Shown piece by piece: positions 17,345 through 25,219 of a DNA stretch of 64,000 bases. Under the pieces are notes generated by a model. The model did not search any database. It worked only from the letters and a program-made list of their open reading frames with translations, and was not told the DNA's origin. How positions within the stretch are numbered: position 1 is the first letter of the stretch; every line of letters begins with the position of its first letter. Both the position numbers and the translations under genes were made by a program. This stretch comes from Desulfopila sp. IMCC35008 (lineage in GTDB: Bacteria; Desulfobacterota; Desulfobulbia; Desulfobulbales; Desulfocapsaceae), in the NCBI RefSeq assembly GCF_010646885.2, contig NZ_CP050700.1, forward strand, positions 3,994,501-4,058,500, written 5' to 3'.

Positions 17345-17468
17345 TACCCTTCGTGCCAATCTCAGCGTTGCGACTCTCATTTTTATCCTCGGGATATCAG
17401 ATATATGCTTGCGGCAAAAATGAAAGTCGCGCCTCGATTTTGAACAGAATGCTGAGTTTCAGGATGGG
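17345..17468 (-). repeat. Structured dispersed repeat, copy C (reverse orientation)
   Basis: Read on the minus strand, GTTCAAAATCGAGGC leads into arm GCGACTTTCATTTTT (17430-17416), conserved loop CCGCAAGCATAT (17414-17403) then CTGATAT and GAGGAT, and the second arm AAAAATGAGAGTCGC (17384-17370). The arms match at 14 of 15 positions. The loop is shared with copies A and B but the arm sequences are different. It abuts the 3' end of the flavodoxin gene. Confidence 0.75.
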
Positions 17469-17470
17469 AA

Positions 17471-17914
17471 CTAACTTAGTTTCTCCCCTATTGCCTTACC
17501 GTAATCCTGGCAAGCCTTTACACCATCCTGCTCGCCGACCATCGCCTCTGTCAAATTCAAAGGTCCGAGATCGGTCACATCCATTTTGAATACATGCATC
17601 ATGGTATCGTAGATCATGGGGGCACTCTCACCGCTGTGAGTGTGTGAACCAAACGCGCCCCCGATCTTACCAACGAGGTTTGCCATCTGCGCCATAAACA
17701 GGAACTGCTTCATCCCCCCCGTCATATCCTTATGATAGGTGGGGCATCCGAATACATAGCCGTCATATCCGGCAATACTGTCACTGTCCTCTATGGCGGA
17801 GATCTTTTTCACCTCAACCTCACAGCCACCGATCCTCAGTCCTTCTGCAATATAATTCGCCATCGTTTCCGTTTTTCCGGTCCTGCTCGAATATGCAACT
17901 AGTACTTTCTTCAT
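17471..17914 (-). CDS. Flavodoxin-family protein
   Basis: 147 residues. The FMN phosphate-binding loop SSRTGKTETMA follows the first strand KKVLVAYS, and the two isoalloxazine loops are seen near GCPTYHKDMTGGMKQFL and GSHTHSGESAPM. Length is typical of a single-domain flavodoxin or FldA/WrbA-like electron carrier. AACAGGAGGTTGT just before the ATG is a strong ribosome-binding site. It is probably a low-potential electron carrier in the cytoplasm; its partner is not indicated by the neighbours. Repeat copy C starts directly after its stop codon. Confidence 0.92.
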   Translation of the reverse strand: MKKVLVAYSSRTGKTETMANYIAEGLRIGGCEVEVKKISAIEDSDSIAGYDGYVFGCPTYHKDMTGGMKQFLFMAQMANLVGKIGGAFGSHTHSGESAPMIYDTMMHVFKMDVTDLGPLNLTEAMVGEQDGVKACQDYGKAIGEKLS

Positions 17915-18383
17915 ACAACCTCCTGTTGGATGTTTGGATGGTACACAGCTAAAAAGTCACGAGCAATGTAACCTCATAGAGAAATCTATACCGTGCTGAC
18001 AAAACGACATGAAAAGCGGACAAATAACAATGAATACTATTATCAATGCCTGGAATTTTTCGCAACCTTTTCGACAATTATTACTGTTATTCGTTGATAT
18101 TTCTACTCAGGAGGCACCTTTGAAGCAGCTTTGTTACGACGAGTAATACGTACAGTAAACGGCACCCACTACGTCAACTAAATAATTGATTTCAGCCACA
18201 TAAAAGACCATGCTCCAGAATAGCCATAATTATTTATAATGCCTGGCATTTTAATATGTTGAAACTCGTGCATTATCTATAGTAAAGAAAATATGATCCG
18301 GCTGATTCCGGATACTTGCTTTATAACAGGTTCTTTCGAAATATACATACCAGGCATTATTCTTCATCACAGGAGCAAAATTC
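17915..18383. other. Intergenic region with three AATGCCTGG motifs
   Basis: No supported gene. The 9-mer AATGCCTGG occurs at 18045-18053, again at 18238-18246 where it forms the perfect palindrome AATGCC-T-GGCATT (18238-18250), and in reverse at 18350-18358, 26 bases before the next gene. An AGGAGG at about 18111 precedes only an 8-codon frame. The motifs could be operator sites for the downstream gene. Confidence 0.4.
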
Positions 18384-18806
18384 ATGGCTATCAGCGAAAG
18401 CCATCTTCCACGAACAGAATCATTTATTGATAGTAGAGATAAAAAGCGGATTTTCGAATTCTCACTTCTTGGCAAAAATGGTGGTAGAGGATACAGGGTC
18501 ACCGCCCGTGAAGTTACTGACGATGAAGGCGGTTATATCTTTGTAGAATCATCTCCCTCACTCGATCATTGTCTCGATCGATTACGGATCAAAATCAAGC
18601 TGAGACTCGCAATAAAATCAACGGTCGTACCACAACCGACAACCACTGCAGTTATCGCCCCTTCCCAGAATATCCTGTCGGGAACCATTGCGGATGACGG
18701 TATCATTATCGACGGAAAGCTTATCGACTGGAAGATGTTTGTCTCCATCATCACGCCCCATGAGGGGCTGAAGATGAACCTGAGCATAGTGGATCCCGCA
18801 TCCTGA
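18384..18806 (+). CDS. Hypothetical cytoplasmic protein
   Basis: 140 residues, no signal peptide or membrane helix. The N-terminal part (about 20-80) looks like a small beta-rich domain with RIFEFSLLGKNGGRGYRVTAREV and ends in a basic helix CLDRLRIKIKLRLAIK; after a linker the C-terminus has LSGTIADDGIIIDGKLIDW. I recognise no family. AGGAG eight bases before the ATG at 18384 supports the start and a terminator follows, so it is a genuine stand-alone gene. Confidence 0.7.
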   Translation: MAISESHLPRTESFIDSRDKKRIFEFSLLGKNGGRGYRVTAREVTDDEGGYIFVESSPSLDHCLDRLRIKIKLRLAIKSTVVPQPTTTAVIAPSQNILSGTIADDGIIIDGKLIDWKMFVSIITPHEGLKMNLSIVDPAS

Positions 18807-18820
18807 ATCGGCCAGATAGA

Positions 18821-18850
18821 GGAGCGGGCTCCATCCAGCCTGCTCCTTTT
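18821..18850 (+). terminator. Terminator after the 140-residue hypothetical gene
   Basis: GGAGCGGGCT and AGCCTGCTCC pair at 9 of 10 positions around a 6-base loop, followed by TTTT, 14 bases after the stop codon. Confidence 0.75.
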
Positions 18851-19090
18851 ACTCAACCACTGTTACTCCCCATAGCACGTCAGCTCATTGACAACGCTGT
18901 CCCCCACAGGTCCTCCAAAAACAAATGAATGCTCTGTGTTCACGATAGGCACGGAATACTAAATTCTCTGAACTTCTCGCTATAACAGGAACAGATATTT
19001 TGTGAACAGGACAAATGAACAATCTGCATCCTCGGCACCGGTACCAGTCGACCTTGATTCCAGCGATCCGGCCATAATGTCACCCGGCCA

Positions 19091-19198
19091 TTTTATCCCG
19101 GTAATGCAGTCGATCTCGGGACAACCACCATCGCGCTCTACCTGCTGGATGTAAACAACGGATGAATACTCTCTTCCCTTGCGCTGGAGAATCCTTAA
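19091..19198 (+). pseudogene. Decayed fragment of an ASKHA-type (RACo-like, DUF4445) gene
   Basis: From about 19106 one frame reads AVDLGTTTIALYLLDVNNG, then TGA (19163-19165), then ILSSLALENP and TAA (19196-19198). The DLGTTT-x-x-x-YLLD pattern and the following residues match the phosphate-1 loop strand pair of ASKHA-domain ATPases that reactivate corrinoid proteins (RACo family, with an N-terminal 2Fe-2S domain). The in-frame stop falls exactly where the family continues. No further part of the gene was found, so this is a short relic. Confidence 0.5.
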
Positions 19199-19341
19199 TC
19201 TCCTACCACATCAAAGAACACTTGACCAAACCCCGACATATCAGCCCGTATTATTTTCTTCTGACAGGATGACGATGCACTTGCCATCCTATCAGAAGAA
19301 GTGACATGAAAAAGACTAGATCTCCCCTGCCCCATCGTCCC

Positions 19342-20007
19342 TCAATGGACGATTATCCCATCCTCAAGCTCGATAGTCCGTTGCGCCAAACCGGCATAAT
19401 CCGGTTCATGAGTCACCATCACAATAGACAATCCGTCTCGATGCAGATCGCTTAGTAATGTCATGATCTGCTCGCCTGTCGCCCGATCGAGACTACCGGT
19501 CGGTTCATCGGCAAATAGAATTCTTGCAGATTTTACTAATGCCCGGGCAATAGCCACCCTCTGTTGTTCACCGCCGGACAGATTACCGGGCAGTCGATGA
19601 GCCTTATCGGCAAGCCCCACCCGGTCCAGACAGGCTCGCGCCCTTTCTTTTATAGACGCGTCAACCGGCTTGACCGAGTTCATGAATGGCAGGAGGGTGT
19701 TCTCCAGTACAGTTAAATAGGGCAACAAGTGATGAAACTGGAAAATAACGGCAAAGTCTGCCATACGCAAGGTATTCAGCCTGTTCTCCTCCACTCCTGC
19801 CAGATCCTGTCCCTGGTACCTCAACACCCCTTCATCTGGACGAACCAGAGTTGACAGAACGTTCAGCAGTGTCGTTTTACCAGAGCCTGATCGGCCGATA
19901 ATAGAGGCAAACTCACCCTCCTGCAGATCAAGGGAAACCTCCTTCAAGACAGACACGCTTTTTCCGTCGGTTACATACTTCTTGGATATATTCTTTGCTG
20001 ATAACAT
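19342..20007 (-). CDS. ABC transporter ATP-binding protein (LolD/MacB type)
   Basis: 221 residues, the typical length of a stand-alone LolD/MacB-like ATPase. Walker A is GRSGSGKTT, the Q loop is VIFQFHHLLP, the signature is NLSGGEQQRVAIARAL, Walker B is ILFADEPTGSLD, and the H loop is VMVTHEP. It pairs with the FtsX-type permease just upstream on the same strand (9-base gap). Such pairs act as mechanotransmission systems on periplasmic proteins and not as ordinary importers. It is the last gene of a leftward unit that also includes a DUF2318 protein and a Cys-rich exported protein, pointing to metal handling. Confidence 0.93.
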   Translation of the reverse strand: MLSAKNISKKYVTDGKSVSVLKEVSLDLQEGEFASIIGRSGSGKTTLLNVLSTLVRPDEGVLRYQGQDLAGVEENRLNTLRMADFAVIFQFHHLLPYLTVLENTLLPFMNSVKPVDASIKERARACLDRVGLADKAHRLPGNLSGGEQQRVAIARALVKSARILFADEPTGSLDRATGEQIMTLLSDLHRDGLSIVMVTHEPDYAGLAQRTIELEDGIIVH

Positions 20008-20016
20008 CTTCTCCTC

Positions 20017-21180
20017 CTACAGGGCCACAAGGGCATCTGATGGGTCAACGGCAGCCGCCTTCCAGGCCGGATAAATGGAGGACACCACCGTCACCACCGT
20101 AAAGATAGCGCAGACAGTCAACAGGTCCTTCGCAGAAAAAAGAGGAGTCCCACCTGTGCTCAGATCAAGAACCTCAAGAGCCTTAAAACTCAGACCAAAA
20201 CCTGCAAAATAACCAAGCAGACCTGCCAGTGAACCGATAATCCCGGCTTCAAGACAAAAGATAAAAAACACACCGGATTTCCCAAATCCCAGGGTACGGA
20301 GAATCCCTATATCCTTCTTCCTCTCGTTCACGGCGGAAAGCATGGATAACCCGACCATCGCAGCTGCCGTAATCAGGATCACGAGGCTAATCGAAAGTGC
20401 CAGCTTCTTGACAAAATGAACCGATGCCATTCGCTGATTAACCACGTTCTGCAAGGCTGTTACAGTAGCTTCGGGAACAACCGACCTGATCTGGTCGACG
20501 ATCTCCTCAATAGGGCAACCGGCACAAAGCGCGGCAACCTCGACGAAGCTGAGACCATCCGGACGATCCAGCATTTTCTGCAGGACAGCCAGCTCCATAA
20601 GGATAACCGAGTCATCATCACTCCCTGTTTCATAGAGGACACCCGAAATAACGAACTCACGACCAAATAGCTCTACCTTGTCCCCCGTTTGATAGCCAAG
20701 TTTTGCAGCCGCAACACTGCCGAGCAGAATTTCCTCAGGCTTTTGGGGAAACTGGTTATCCGTCGCCCAATAACTTTTTATTTTTCTCTCCTCCTGCCAG
20801 TTTACCCCGACAAGAGCGACCGCCTTCTCACCTATACGCAGCATGCTTACCAGCTTAGGTGCAACTACGCTGATCCTATCCTTCAGACCTATAGAACGGA
20901 TTGCTTCCACCGTCTCACTCTCCGACAGATACTGGATGTCGAAAAGCATATCCCCCATATGAAAACCGCCGTAACTCACACTTAGTTTCTCGGTTGCCGG
21001 TGTCACCACAATATTGGCCCCGAATGAGGTTAGTTTTTCCTCCAGGCTCTGGCCGACGATACGCGATACCTGATATAGAGCGACAATAGACATGACGCCG
21101 AGAGAAAATGCCAGCACCAGCAAAATCGTTCTCGTTGGCTTACGTTTCATCGTTCGCAAAGGTATAGTAAAGATGTTCAT
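20017..21180 (-). CDS. FtsX/MacB-type ABC permease
   Basis: 387 residues. One N-terminal transmembrane helix (about 17-38, TILLVLAFSLGVMSIVALYQV), a large periplasmic MacB_PCD domain (about 40-255), and three C-terminal helices in the FtsX domain (about 265-380; the GILRTLGFGKSGVFFIF motif lies on the cytoplasmic loop). The ATG at 21180 overlaps the stop of the upstream DUF2318 gene (TGATG), with GGAGG six bases before, so translation is coupled. It works with the ATPase encoded next. Homologous permeases accompany DUF2318 and FTR1/P19 in Campylobacter and E. coli Fet-type loci. Confidence 0.92.
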   Translation of the reverse strand: MNIFTIPLRTMKRKPTRTILLVLAFSLGVMSIVALYQVSRIVGQSLEEKLTSFGANIVVTPATEKLSVSYGGFHMGDMLFDIQYLSESETVEAIRSIGLKDRISVVAPKLVSMLRIGEKAVALVGVNWQEERKIKSYWATDNQFPQKPEEILLGSVAAAKLGYQTGDKVELFGREFVISGVLYETGSDDDSVILMELAVLQKMLDRPDGLSFVEVAALCAGCPIEEIVDQIRSVVPEATVTALQNVVNQRMASVHFVKKLALSISLVILITAAAMVGLSMLSAVNERKKDIGILRTLGFGKSGVFFIFCLEAGIIGSLAGLLGYFAGFGLSFKALEVLDLSTGGTPLFSAKDLLTVCAIFTVVTVVSSIYPAWKAAAVDPSDALVAL

Positions 21181-21650
21181 CACGCTCCTCCGAAGTAGCG
21201 ACCGCCGGCAAGGATGTCATCTGCCCTGATAACAAGTTGATCCCCGGTGATCTTCCTGTTCAGCGGAGCCGGATTGCACCCTCCCTGTTCAACATTAATA
21301 CGGGTTGAATGAAAACGCCTGCCACAATTGTTGCAGATCATAAATTCCCCGTCCTGGGTATACCCTTTGCCAGCCGGGAAACAGACATCGCAGGCATCAA
21401 AGGCGGCGCGGATGACCCCATCACGACTCTTGATCACAAAAAACTTCACCACAACACCACCACCATTGTATTTGAAGTGGTGCGCCTTACCGTCATCGAC
21501 AGATTTGACCGGGATATGAACTTCCCCGTTTACGGCTTTCACACTTTTATATGAACCAAAAAGACTGAAAGCATTACCGTCATCAAGGAAGACGAACGGG
21601 CTTACAAACACAACAAAAAAAGACAATAGAAATAAAACAATACGGTTCAT
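21180..21650 (-). CDS. DUF2318 (Fe-S-membrane-type) exported protein
   Basis: 156 residues with an N-terminal hydrophobic segment (signal anchor or signal peptide, about 4-22). The DUF2318 domain has HIPVKSVDDGKAHHFKYNGGGVVVKFFVIKSRDG, then the metal-ligand pattern FDACDVCFPAGKGYTQDGEFMICNNCGRRFHSTRINVEQGGCNPAPL with two CxxC pairs plus one Cys. Members sit in iron/copper uptake loci of the Fet/P19 type. It is translationally coupled to the permease downstream. Shorter than the multi-helix DUF2318 forms, it is the single-helix version. Confidence 0.88.
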   Translation of the reverse strand: MNRIVLFLLSFFVVFVSPFVFLDDGNAFSLFGSYKSVKAVNGEVHIPVKSVDDGKAHHFKYNGGGVVVKFFVIKSRDGVIRAAFDACDVCFPAGKGYTQDGEFMICNNCGRRFHSTRINVEQGGCNPAPLNRKITGDQLVIRADDILAGGRYFGGA

Positions 21651-21731
21651 TGCAGACCTCCACTGGTCGAGAATAATTCTTTGTTACTGCTGCAACTACA
21701 TTTAGAAAATGTGTAGAGATGGAGGATGCAA

Positions 21732-22154
21732 TCAAATCAGGAAGGCACAGTTGCGTATATGAAGCTCAACCGGCCTGAAGAAGACAAGAGGTGGGACAGG
21801 TATTCGCTGCGCCGCAGCGGGAGAAGTGTCACTTTGCTGAACCAGCTCAACAGGTGCTGGTATATGGATAGCAAGCCGTTGAGGACATACCGTATCTGCA
21901 GACGGCCTGAAAACATCGGAACACATCCCGCTGATACAGCAGGAGGTATCGCTGGCTTGATGGTTACTATGTGTTGGACTGTACGGTTCGGCACTCTTTT
22001 TCGACAGGCCCATGTCACAACAGGACATGACCTCGGAGATGCTGCCGCTGGCGGAACAATCGTTGTGCACAACACCATTGCCGGCCTGAATCCCATTCCA
22101 GGGAGCAAACACAAGAATTAAAAGCAATATGATTGTTGTTCGAATCAGATTCAC
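21732..22154 (-). CDS. Cys-rich exported protein
   Basis: 140 residues with a signal peptide (about 1-24, IILLLILVFAPWNGIQAG). The mature part has clustered Cys and His: HNDCSAS, MSCCDMG, HSNHQASDTSCCISGMC, and a later TVCPQ, suggesting metal binding or disulfides. It resembles small proteins found next to copper and iron transport genes, but I cannot name the family. A GTG start at 22154 is preceded by AAGGTG at a good distance. It is the first gene of the leftward unit with DUF2318, permease and ATPase (82-base gap), supporting a periplasmic metal role (inference). Confidence 0.7.
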   Translation of the reverse strand: MNLIRTTIILLLILVFAPWNGIQAGNGVVHNDCSASGSISEVMSCCDMGLSKKSAEPYSPTHSNHQASDTSCCISGMCSDVFRPSADTVCPQRLAIHIPAPVELVQQSDTSPAAAQRIPVPPLVFFRPVELHIRNCAFLI

Positions 22155-22188
22155 ATTTCACCTTGATACATATATTGTTCATTCCAAA

Positions 22189-22205
22189 ATACCACATTGT
22201 GGTAT
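22189..22205. promoter_or_regulatory. 17-bp palindrome, possible operator
   Basis: ATACCACA-T-TGTGGTAT is a perfect inverted repeat with a one-base centre, 35 bases upstream of the Cys-rich gene and 140 bases before the divergent FG-GAP gene. Its size and place fit a dimeric repressor site; the regulator is unknown. Confidence 0.45.
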
Positions 22206-22344
22206 CCACGACAAGACCTTGTAACCCAATATAATGAATGCCGTAAATCCCCCTCCAACATAAAAAACTATTGCAATGCTTTAATTTATTGTAAATATAA
22301 TATATTAGAACCACATGCACACAACACTCTCACAACAAATCACT

Positions 22345-24024
22345 ATGAAAAGTTTACCGTTTTTTTGTCTGCTTCCGGGACTTTTTATGCTGGAACCAGC
22401 GGCAGCGTCAGCGACAGACCTTCTTGAAAACAGCTTACGGTCTCTGCAGGTAACAGCCGGGGTTGATCATCAAAATGTCTATGACATAAACCATGACGGA
22501 ACCATCGGGCTGGAGGACGCAGTCTACGGATTACACCTTGTTGCCAGCGGAGGCCCACTACCTGTTGCAACACCGACTCTGCGCTTCAACCTGCCCGGCA
22601 GCTGGGATGAGGACTGGTTTGCCTCCACCGCGGTGTACGATCTCGATAGTGACGGCAATATGGAAATAATTGGCTCCAGACACAGCGTCACCTATGTCTG
22701 GAATCATCTGGGCACCCTCAAGTGGAGCGCACCGGTCGGCCAGAACGGTTCTCCATCCAGTACCATTATCCATGGCAGTGCCAGGCAATATGCCTCCCCG
22801 GTAGTCGGAGACCTCGATGGTGACGGCAAAGGGGAAATCGCCATCGCCTATTCAAATAAAATCGCAATATATGAGGATAATGGGAATCTTAAAAGCGGCT
22901 GGCCACAATCTTTCCCGAATTCAACCAATGAAATCCGGTCCATCGCAGCCACCGACCTCGACGGAGACAATAAAAAAGAACTCCTGGCTGTAAAGACCTC
23001 GAGCGGCCCGGTCACTATGGTCTGGAATAGTAACGGCTCAGGACGAACCGGCTGGCCGCAGGTACAGAATTGCGCATCATGTACAGACTTCGGTGGATAC
23101 AATCAAAATATCGGTGCCGCTGATCTCACCGGCGATCAGGTACCGGAAATAATCTCAACATATGACTGTTCCCATATAGGGTTCAATTATGCAGACGGCT
23201 CCCCCTTACCGGCAAATGCTGTTTTTGCCGGATCCTACATCAGCTCCGTCCCCATGTTTCACGATCTCGCCCTCGCCATCCAGGGTTGGGGACCAGACTT
23301 AAATGATCGAGATGAGTTCACCGACTCACCGCCGGTGTTCACCGATCTTGATAGAGACGGCAAGGCCGAAGTTATTGTCTATTCGGATCATGAAAAGGCA
23401 GGGGAATATATCAACAGGGGAAATTGTCTCTGGGTGCTTAATGAGGACCTGACGAGATCACCTGGATTTGAGACACCCCTCTGCTCCGGAGAACCGATAT
23501 TTACAGGATATGAGAACAACATTGTACAGGTAGCACCGGCACCCGCTCTTGCCGACCTGACGGGTGACCCACGCCTGGAGATCATCGTCCCATCGTATGA
23601 CGGCTACATGAGGGCATATTCTGCCGATGGGGCCCTGCTATGGAGTTACCAGTTCGACGCTCCGGGAGCCACTTTCAACGGAGCATCCGGTGCTGCCGCG
23701 GGCGACCTGAACGATGACGGCATCCCTGAAATAGTCTTCTCGACCTATTCGACCACAGACAACGTCTCCCATCTTATCGTACTTGATGCATGGGGGCAGG
23801 TACTGCATAAAATTGCCCTGCTCAAACGGGGCAGCATGAGCGTCCCGACCCTGGCCGATATTGACGGCGACGATACTCTTGAGATTATCGTCTCCCTCAA
23901 AGACCGAATCGATTACACCTATGGCGGTGTCCAGGTCTACGATGTGCCAACTGCCCGGAGAGGTTATCAACCATGGCCAACAGGCCGCGGCAACCTGGAC
24001 CGGGACGGTCAACCAGCCATGTGA
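22345..24024 (+). CDS. Exported FG-GAP (VCBS) repeat protein with dockerin-like segment
   Basis: About 559 residues. A signal peptide (about 1-23, ending AAASA) is followed by one dockerin-like EF-hand (VYDINHDGTIGLEDAVYGL, about 45-65). The rest carries at least eight FG-GAP-type calcium loops: DLDSDGNMEI, DLDGDGKGEI, DLDGDNKKEL, DLTGDQVPEI, DLDRDGKAEV, DLTGDPRLEI, DLNDDGIPEI and DIDGDDTLEI, predicting a beta-propeller. It is probably extracellular or surface-bound. ATG 22345 is chosen because it gives a normal signal peptide; ATG 22315 is also in frame and neither has a clear ribosome-binding site. It overlaps the convergent lyase gene by 16 bases at the 3' end. Confidence 0.88.
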   Translation: MKSLPFFCLLPGLFMLEPAAASATDLLENSLRSLQVTAGVDHQNVYDINHDGTIGLEDAVYGLHLVASGGPLPVATPTLRFNLPGSWDEDWFASTAVYDLDSDGNMEIIGSRHSVTYVWNHLGTLKWSAPVGQNGSPSSTIIHGSARQYASPVVGDLDGDGKGEIAIAYSNKIAIYEDNGNLKSGWPQSFPNSTNEIRSIAATDLDGDNKKELLAVKTSSGPVTMVWNSNGSGRTGWPQVQNCASCTDFGGYNQNIGAADLTGDQVPEIISTYDCSHIGFNYADGSPLPANAVFAGSYISSVPMFHDLALAIQGWGPDLNDRDEFTDSPPVFTDLDRDGKAEVIVYSDHEKAGEYINRGNCLWVLNEDLTRSPGFETPLCSGEPIFTGYENNIVQVAPAPALADLTGDPRLEIIVPSYDGYMRAYSADGALLWSYQFDAPGATFNGASGAAAGDLNDDGIPEIVFSTYSTTDNVSHLIVLDAWGQVLHKIALLKRGSMSVPTLADIDGDDTLEIIVSLKDRIDYTYGGVQVYDVPTARRGYQPWPTGRGNLDRDGQPAM

Positions 24025-25208
24025 TCATGAACCGCCTTGGCAATTCTGGTCAACCCCTGTTCAAGACGACTGCGCGGACAGGCGATATTGATCCGCTGGT
24101 AACCGGAACCACCTGAACCAAACATATACCCGTCGTCCAGTCCTACTTTTGCCTTTTTCCTCATAAAGTTACGAAGCTCACTGTCGCTCAGGCCAAGTTT
24201 CCGACAATTAAACCAGACAAGATATGTTCCTTCAGGTGAGGTAACGGGAAGCTGAGGCAAACGGGTTTTAAAAAACTCCATGAGGTAGTTCAGGTTGCCC
24301 TCAAGATAGGGAAGCAGTTCCTGCAACCATGGATCACCATGCCGAAATGCTGCTTCCATGGCCGCAAGCCCGATGACACCTGGGGTTGCATGAAATCCAG
24401 CAGTCCTCTGCTTGAAAACTGCCCGAATCTTGGGGTCGGGGATGATCAGCACCGAGGCGTTGAGGCCCGCCAGGTTAAAGGTTTTACTTGGTGAGAAACA
24501 GGTAATGGTGCGGCGAGCCACATCCTCTCCAAGCATAGATGTCGGCAGGTGACTATGGCCGCTGTAAAGTAGTTCGGCGTGGATTTCATCCGAGATAATA
24601 AGAGCATCGTGTGCCAGCGCTATCCGGGCCGCCTGGTTAAGTTCCTCTTTGCTCCAGACCCGGCCCACAGGATTGTGCGGACTGCACAGAAGCAGAAGGC
24701 GCGCCCTGCTCGGTTGTGGTCCAAAACCGCCCCAATCCGGTTGAAAACTGGTTTCGAGCCCCGGAAAATCCATTGAATATACACCTTTGTTTTCAATCAG
24801 CTGGTTCTCGAGCACAGTGCAGCCATTATTGGTAATAGCAGAAAAAAATGGATAATAGACGGGTGGCTGGATTACCACCCCGTCACCGGGCGCTGTAAAG
24901 GCCTTGATAATCATATGCAGGGCGTGCACAATACCGGATGAAAACACCAACCACTCCTTTTGAATGGGCCAGTCGAATTTTGCATGTATCCGATCTACGA
25001 CAGCCTGCCGTAAAGTGTCACTCTCAGCCGGGTACCCGAATATCCCATGCTCCGCCTGCCTGGCAATAGCCTGCGAGATGGGCGTGGCCACCTGGAAATC
25101 CATATCTGCGACCCACATGGGCAGGATATCTTTTTCTCCAAATATTACAGGCGCCGCATCCCACTTGGCGGAACCACTGCCGATTCTGTCAATTTCCCTT
25201 TCAAACAT
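24009..25208 (-). CDS. PatB/MalY-family cystathionine beta-lyase
   Basis: About 399 residues, PLP-dependent aminotransferase class I/II fold. The N-terminal LPMWVADMDFQVATPISQAI is the PatB/MalY hallmark. Further: FSSGIVHALHMIIKAFTAPGDGV, NPVGRVWSKEEL, the SDEIHAELLYSGH strand, the PLP-lysine in CFSPSKTFNLAGLNAS, and the C-terminal SGGSGYQRINIACPRSRLEQGL. It cleaves cystathionine or cysteine-S-conjugates to homocysteine or thiols, pyruvate and ammonia. The ATG at 25208 is preferred; a TTG at 25223 overlaps the stop of the upstream DUF4438 gene. The tight spacing suggests co-transcription with DUF4438. Confidence 0.92.
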   Translation of the reverse strand: MFEREIDRIGSGSAKWDAAPVIFGEKDILPMWVADMDFQVATPISQAIARQAEHGIFGYPAESDTLRQAVVDRIHAKFDWPIQKEWLVFSSGIVHALHMIIKAFTAPGDGVVIQPPVYYPFFSAITNNGCTVLENQLIENKGVYSMDFPGLETSFQPDWGGFGPQPSRARLLLLCSPHNPVGRVWSKEELNQAARIALAHDALIISDEIHAELLYSGHSHLPTSMLGEDVARRTITCFSPSKTFNLAGLNASVLIIPDPKIRAVFKQRTAGFHATPGVIGLAAMEAAFRHGDPWLQELLPYLEGNLNYLMEFFKTRLPQLPVTSPEGTYLVWFNCRKLGLSDSELRNFMRKKAKVGLDDGYMFGSGGSGYQRINIACPRSRLEQGLTRIAKAVHDHMAG

Positions 25209-25219
25209 AACGTTCCCGG

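Noticed and set aside
19002..19154. 49-codon frame starting at GTG with PAIMSPGHF text
   Set aside because: Short, unsupported, and overlaps the ASKHA relic in another frame; resemblance to known motifs is likely chance.
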